A stretch of 9,693 nt of DNA from Patescibacteria group bacterium. Its GTDB lineage: Bacteria; Patescibacteriota; Minisyncoccia; Minisyncoccales; JAGOPM01. The notes under the pieces are model-generated. The model was not told the origin of the DNA and searched no databases. It worked only from the letters and a program-made list of their open reading frames with translations. A program made the translations under genes and the position numbers. Where the stretch lies: the NCBI GenBank assembly GCA_022710815.1, contig JAKLGF010000013.1, positions 1 to 9,693 of the forward strand, in the 5' to 3' direction. Of this stretch, positions 6,137 to 9,693 are shown in pieces (within the stretch, counting starts at the first letter, position 1; every line of letters begins with the position of its first letter).

Positions 6137-6145
6137 TTTATACCA
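6137..6145 (-). promoter_or_regulatory. Extended -10 promoter of the HD-tatD operon, leaderless
   Basis: On the minus strand TGG-TATAAA (6145-6137) forms an extended -10 element. The hexamer 17 bases upstream reads TGTTTT, a poor -35, so the TG motif may compensate. The predicted start is 6131-6130, on the initiation codon of the HD gene. The element lies 13 bases beyond the terminator of the upstream repeat-protein gene. Confidence 0.55.
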
Positions 6146-6158
6146 CATACTAACAACT

Positions 6159-6187
6159 AAAAACAGCCCTTTTATTGGGCTGTTTTT
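6159..6187 (-). terminator. Intrinsic terminator of the large repeat-protein gene
   Basis: AAAAACAGCCC (6159-6169) and GGGCTGTTTTT (6177-6187) form a perfect eleven-base stem with a seven-base loop. It lies six bases after the stop codon of the repeat protein on the minus strand, and its U-tract is the descending arm itself. It separates that gene from the HD-tatD unit. Confidence 0.92.
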
Positions 6188-6192
6188 GATTC

Positions 6193-9100
6193 TTAATAGT
6201 CTATTCCTTCTGGCTCAGAATAGGTAGGAACACTTTCGCGGAGAGTCTTCTCAACGAAGAAAGTGCAACTACTACTATCACCCTGGGGATCAATTATGAA
6301 TTTCACTATATGAAGTTTCTTGTTGTCCTTATATGTATGAGTAATTGATGGTGGCCAAGAATTATTAGTATCATCAAGATCTGTTGTGTTAATAGTGAAA
6401 GAATATGGATCTACGCCTTCCTCCCCAAACTCAAGTGTGAAATTAGCGTTATCTCCGTACCCAGTTGACTCATTAACAATAAATTCAAATGTTCTGGGTG
6501 GATAAGTGGTGGGATCGGGAGATTTAGCTCCTGGAATAGTTTTTCCTTTGATGTCTTTGGAAATATTAAGAACTGGGGTGGCTTTTTCAAAAGCATCAGG
6601 GGTAGTAAATCCTGGGCCAATAATTACTTCTGATTCTTCTCCTTTTATCCAATTACCATTCTCGTCTTCAATCTTGTCCCACACCTTAACGCTCCATGTG
6701 AATTCAGTTCCATATTCTGTAGGAGAGAAAGCATAACTAATTGTCTCCCCTTCTGAATAAGTATTGTCCGACAATTCAACTGTTTTAGCAGTTCCATTTA
6801 TAGTTATCTCATATCCCCAAATAGGATTCTGATCTGGATCTGAGTAATTCCAAGATAAAATGTAGTTTAATGCCTGACAGAGATCTCCTGGAGTTGTTTT
6901 GGCTTCACTAATGACTGGCTTCTGATTAGGAGCCTTATATGTCACTGTTACCATCATCCAATCTGAAACAGTGGAAAGAATTTTTTCTGAGCGAGCAGGA
7001 GGAATAGGAGGATCAAGAGGACTGCCATCTTTGTTCAAAATAAATATTTCTGTGATTTCCCAAAGCTCAACTATGAATGTGCACTTATAGTCAGTGTCTT
7101 CTTCTACTGCTTTAGTAAAGATGGGATTATCGGAATTTGAATTATCTAAAGCATTAGTTACATCATTATTCTCTGCGTCTTGACACACCCATCTAGGTCG
7201 AGGTTCGTAAGAAACAATCGTCTTCTTTTGTTGCTCAATTGTCGGAGGATTAGTTATAGGATCTTGAGGAGCTGGAGGAGGTACCCATTTAGGATTAGGA
7301 GCAATGATCGTTTCTGTCGTTTCTTTAGGTGGGAATTCCTCCATTCCTGATATTGAGGCTGGACCAATTGGAATCCCCACATTAGAACTAGTCTTTTTGT
7401 CTTCTCCAGCTTCAGATTCAATGCCTCTATCCTCAACGACTAAATCAAATGATTTTAATTCTGGCGTCCAAACTCCTCCTTGATACCAAGCCTGAGCAGG
7501 ATTAATATCAGAAACTAAAGTTTGAACACTAGTAATATCAGAGACTTTTACTTGAATTAAGGCAGTTGTTGGTCCCAAGGCCTCAATAATCCATTTGCCG
7601 TCCTTTTCTCCATTCAAAACTACATTACTTGATTTAGCAGTGGGCGGGCAAACCAAAAATCCATTAGTATCAATACTGCATTTAATTTTATCGAAAACTT
7701 CTACATCAACTGTGCTGGTTGTTTGTCTAGGATCAGTTACAGCCAAGCCTAATTTAGGCTTATATGTCCCTAAAGCTCCAAGATTAGCAGTTTGCTCATA
7801 TAAATAGTCTGACGGGAAAGCAGTCATGTCAGTCCTAACTTTATTAGCATCTTTGACCCACCAAATAACAGGATCAGAACGAACACCTCCCCTAGCGCCC
7901 CAAGAAACCACTGGCGGAGGTGGTGGCGGCCTTCTAACAAATCTATCTCTACCTTCGTAAGTAACATCGGGAATGCTTAATTCAATTTTAGCTTTTTGGC
8001 CAACCTGAGTAACACCCAACCAATCTCCGCTATCATACATGCTGGCATAAGGATTAAAACTTAAAACTCCAGTAAATACTGCGCCCATAAAAATATCAAC
8101 GCCAAATCCTTGGTTGACAGTGGTGTATATTGTCCCTGCCCCTCCTTTTCTCCTCAAACTTGGATCTGTGCTATCAGTAAAAATGCTCATTGAATCTTTA
8201 ACCAAGTTTTGCTCAAGAGTAAATATTCTAACTGGTGTCCAAGCACTAGAATAATTATCCCCACACAAATCAATATTATCCCCGGTACAAAAACGGACAT
8301 ACCATTCATATCCTTGAGTTCCTCCAGTTAATTTCCCAGAGGCATCGCGGAAAAATCCTGAAGTGTCTTCTTGATAATTAATTTCCACATGTCCAACATC
8401 TGGCCCAACCCTATATATTTTTTGTCTTAAAGCAGAATTTGTCGGCTCATTTCTTTTAACAATTTTAAATTGGTATCCGGGAGCGCAAGATAAAAGCTTC
8501 CAATCAAAAACAATTGGCGGAGAAATGATATCAATTCCATCTGGCGGCGATGGCAATGAGTTTATTTCTACCGATTGTCCTATCGCGCTAAAATATCTCC
8601 CTCCAGTTACCCATGTGCCAGTAACGGGGTGAGTGTAAAATTCTGTGGACCAGGGACTACAGTTGGTATAGCCATCTCCAGCACAGGCGCGCACTTGCCA
8701 GAAGTAATAACTTCCATCCCAAATGGGAACAGAACCATCTATCTCTAAAGATGTATTTACTCCATTTTGGATTGTTTTAATAATATTTGCGGCTGTACAG
8801 CCATAATCTTTGCAGAGTCTGAATTCGTATCCTGATGCCCCAGAAACAGCAGACCATGAAAATTTGGCTGGTATTGCGTTCAGAGTAGCAGCAGCATTCG
8901 GAGAAGATAGCGTGGTTTTAATGTTAGCCGAGAAATATCTCCCTCCAGTTACCCATGTGCCAGTAACGGGGTGAGTGTAAAATACTGTGGACCAGGGACT
9001 ACAGTTGGTATAGCCATCTCCAGCACAGGCGCGCACTTGCCAGAAGTAATAACTTCCATCCCAAATGGGAACAGAACCATCTATCTCTAAAGATGTATTT

Positions 9101-9693
9101 ACTCCATTTTGGATTGTTTTAATAATATTTGCGGCTGTACAGCCATAATCTTTGCAGAGTCTGAATTCGTATCCTGATGCCCCAGAAACAGCAGACCATG
9201 AAAATTTGGCTGGTATTGCGTTCAGAGTAGCAGCAGCATTCGGAGAAGATAGCGTGGTTTTAATGTTAGCCGAGAAATATCTCCCTCCAGTTACCCATGT
9301 GCCAGTAACGGGGTGAGTGTAAAATTCTGTGGACCAGGGACTACAGTTGGTATAGCCATCTCCAGCACAGGCGCGCACTTGCCAGAAGTAATAACTTCCA
9401 TCCCAAATGGGAACAGAACCATCTATCTCTAAAGATGTATTTACTCCATTTTGGATTGTTTTAATAATATTTGCGGCTGTACAGCCATAATCTTTGCAGA
9501 GTCTGAATTCGTATCCTGATGCCCCAGAAACAGCAGACCATGAAAATTTGGCTGGTATTGCGTTCAGAGTAGCAGCAGCATTCGGAGAAGATAGCGTGGT
9601 TTTAATGTTAGCCGAGAAATATCTCCCTCCAGTTACCCATGTGCCAGTAACGGGGTGAGTGTAAAATTCTGTGGACCAGGGACTACAGTTGGT
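6193..9693 (-). CDS. Very large extracellular Ig/FN3-like repeat protein, C-terminal part (partial)
   Basis: The frame is open from the right edge to TAA at 6195-6193, giving 1166 residues; the N-terminus lies outside. Order in the protein: three full and one partial copy of a 114-residue Ig/FN3-like module (9693-8591); a divergent relative of that module (about 8590-8190; SCAPGYQFKI, then Trp, Cys and C-GDNYSSAW); a glycine-rich beta region (about 8190-7940); a six-proline run (7930-7913); a further beta region with VFDKIKCSIDTNGFLVC (about 7910-7440); a proline-rich linker (about 7440-7215); a domain with paired Cys; an Ig-like domain around ILSWNYSDPDQNPIWGYEI (about 6930-6600); and a PKD-like C-terminal domain with LEFGEEG, THTYKDNKK and FIIDPQG (about 6570-6230). 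Paired cysteines point to disulfides outside the cell. No LPxTG, membrane helix or catalytic motif is visible. Likely a secreted or surface adhesin-like protein; this is inference from architecture. Confidence 0.9.
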   Translation of the reverse strand, partial: TNCSPWSTEFYTHPVTGTWVTGGRYFSANIKTTLSSPNAAATLNAIPAKFSWSAVSGASGYEFRLCKDYGCTAANIIKTIQNGVNTSLEIDGSVPIWDGSYYFWQVRACAGDGYTNCSPWSTEFYTHPVTGTWVTGGRYFSANIKTTLSSPNAAATLNAIPAKFSWSAVSGASGYEFRLCKDYGCTAANIIKTIQNGVNTSLEIDGSVPIWDGSYYFWQVRACAGDGYTNCSPWSTVFYTHPVTGTWVTGGRYFSANIKTTLSSPNAAATLNAIPAKFSWSAVSGASGYEFRLCKDYGCTAANIIKTIQNGVNTSLEIDGSVPIWDGSYYFWQVRACAGDGYTNCSPWSTEFYTHPVTGTWVTGGRYFSAIGQSVEINSLPSPPDGIDIISPPIVFDWKLLSCAPGYQFKIVKRNEPTNSALRQKIYRVGPDVGHVEINYQEDTSGFFRDASGKLTGGTQGYEWYVRFCTGDNIDLCGDNYSSAWTPVRIFTLEQNLVKDSMSIFTDSTDPSLRRKGGAGTIYTTVNQGFGVDIFMGAVFTGVLSFNPYASMYDSGDWLGVTQVGQKAKIELSIPDVTYEGRDRFVRRPPPPPPVVSWGARGGVRSDPVIWWVKDANKVRTDMTAFPSDYLYEQTANLGALGTYKPKLGLAVTDPRQTTSTVDVEVFDKIKCSIDTNGFLVCPPTAKSSNVVLNGEKDGKWIIEALGPTTALIQVKVSDITSVQTLVSDINPAQAWYQGGVWTPELKSFDLVVEDRGIESEAGEDKKTSSNVGIPIGPASISGMEEFPPKETTETIIAPNPKWVPPPAPQDPITNPPTIEQQKKTIVSYEPRPRWVCQDAENNDVTNALDNSNSDNPIFTKAVEEDTDYKCTFIVELWEITEIFILNKDGSPLDPPIPPARSEKILSTVSDWMMVTVTYKAPNQKPVISEAKTTPGDLCQALNYILSWNYSDPDQNPIWGYEITINGTAKTVELSDNTYSEGETISYAFSPTEYGTEFTWSVKVWDKIEDENGNWIKGEESEVIIGPGFTTPDAFEKATPVLNISKDIKGKTIPGAKSPDPTTYPPRTFEFIVNESTGYGDNANFTLEFGEEGVDPYSFTINTTDLDDTNNSWPPSITHTYKDNKKLHIVKFIIDPQGDSSSCTFFVEKTLRESVPTYSEPEGIDY
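8591..9693 (-). repeat. Tandem 342-bp coding repeats, near identical, array runs off the edge
   Basis: Full copies occupy 8591-8932, 8933-9274 and 9275-9616, and a fourth begins at 9617 and is cut by the window end. Each is exactly 342 bases (114 codons), so the frame is kept. By eye the copies differ at one base: position 8984 is A where the matching positions of the other copies are T, changing Glu to Val in STEFYTH. Each unit encodes WSAVSGASGYEFRLC, a WQVRACAGDGYTNCSPW strand pair and four cysteines in C-x4-C and C-x7-C spacing. At the inner boundary the next module keeps Phe-Ser-Ala but with different codons (TTT-AGC-GCG against TTC-TCG-GCT). Confidence 0.97.

Noticed and set aside
7595..7807. 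Short plus-strand frames inside the repeat-protein gene
   Set aside because: Antisense shadows of a long continuous frame; no start signals or recognisable composition.
8591..9693. CRISPR or noncoding satellite array
   Set aside because: Units are 342 bases without spacers, multiples of three, and encode a sensible Ig/FN3-like module in one open frame.
1..9693. Alternative genetic code with TGA as glycine
   Set aside because: uvrC ends in TGA exactly at the uvrB overlap and its product ends where the shortened family would; no in-frame TGA is needed in any gene.

Overview
The window looks like a chromosome segment of a small-genome, low-to-moderate GC bacterium, most plausibly a member of the Candidate Phyla Radiation (Patescibacteria). 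This is an inference, with no marker gene to prove it. It rests on three things: a strongly reduced UvrC (about 348 residues against about 600 normally), compact repair and nucleotide-metabolism genes with near-zero spacing, and a very large secreted protein built of Ig/FN3-like repeats. TGA is used as a stop codon (end of uvrC), which argues against the TGA=Gly lineages (Gracilibacteria, Absconditabacteria).

Layout. (1) 1-194, minus: 5' end of a secreted protein with a signal peptide and a strong Shine-Dalgarno. (2) 195-325: an intergenic space with two divergent consensus sigma70-type promoters whose -35 hexamers occupy nearly the same base pairs. (3) 326-3928, plus: a compact operon uvrC (short) - uvrB - NUDIX hydrolase, joined by a 4-base ATGA overlap and a 4-base gap, closed by a perfect intrinsic terminator. 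(4) 3950-4608, plus: a monocistronic lipoprotein of unknown function with its own promoter candidates. (5) 4625-4655: a hairpin terminator shared by converging transcripts. (6) 4659-6131, minus: an HD-domain phosphohydrolase (YpgQ/YedJ-like) followed by a TatD-family metal-dependent hydrolase, probably one operon. (7) 6159-6187: the terminator of the next upstream gene. (8) 6193-9693, minus: the C-terminal 1166 residues of a huge multidomain extracellular protein. Its visible N-terminal part is a tandem array of near-identical 342-bp (114-residue) repeats running off the right edge.

How the genes fit together. The plus-strand operon pairs two nucleotide excision repair subunits (UvrB for damage verification, UvrC for dual incision) with a NUDIX enzyme that may clear nucleotide-derived metabolites. 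The minus-strand HD-tatD pair also suggests nucleotide or nucleic-acid housekeeping. The remaining three genes encode exported products (secreted, lipoprotein, repeat-rich surface or secreted protein) of unknown role.

Points that stand out: the minimal UvrC lacking the UVR and HhH regions beside a UvrB that keeps its UVR tail; two genes (uvrC and the HD gene) whose promoters sit so close to the start codon that their mRNAs should be leaderless or nearly so; the overlapping divergent promoters; and the freshly duplicated, cysteine-bearing repeat array. I found no CRISPR array, tRNA, rRNA, insertion sequence or recognisable defence or biosynthetic system.
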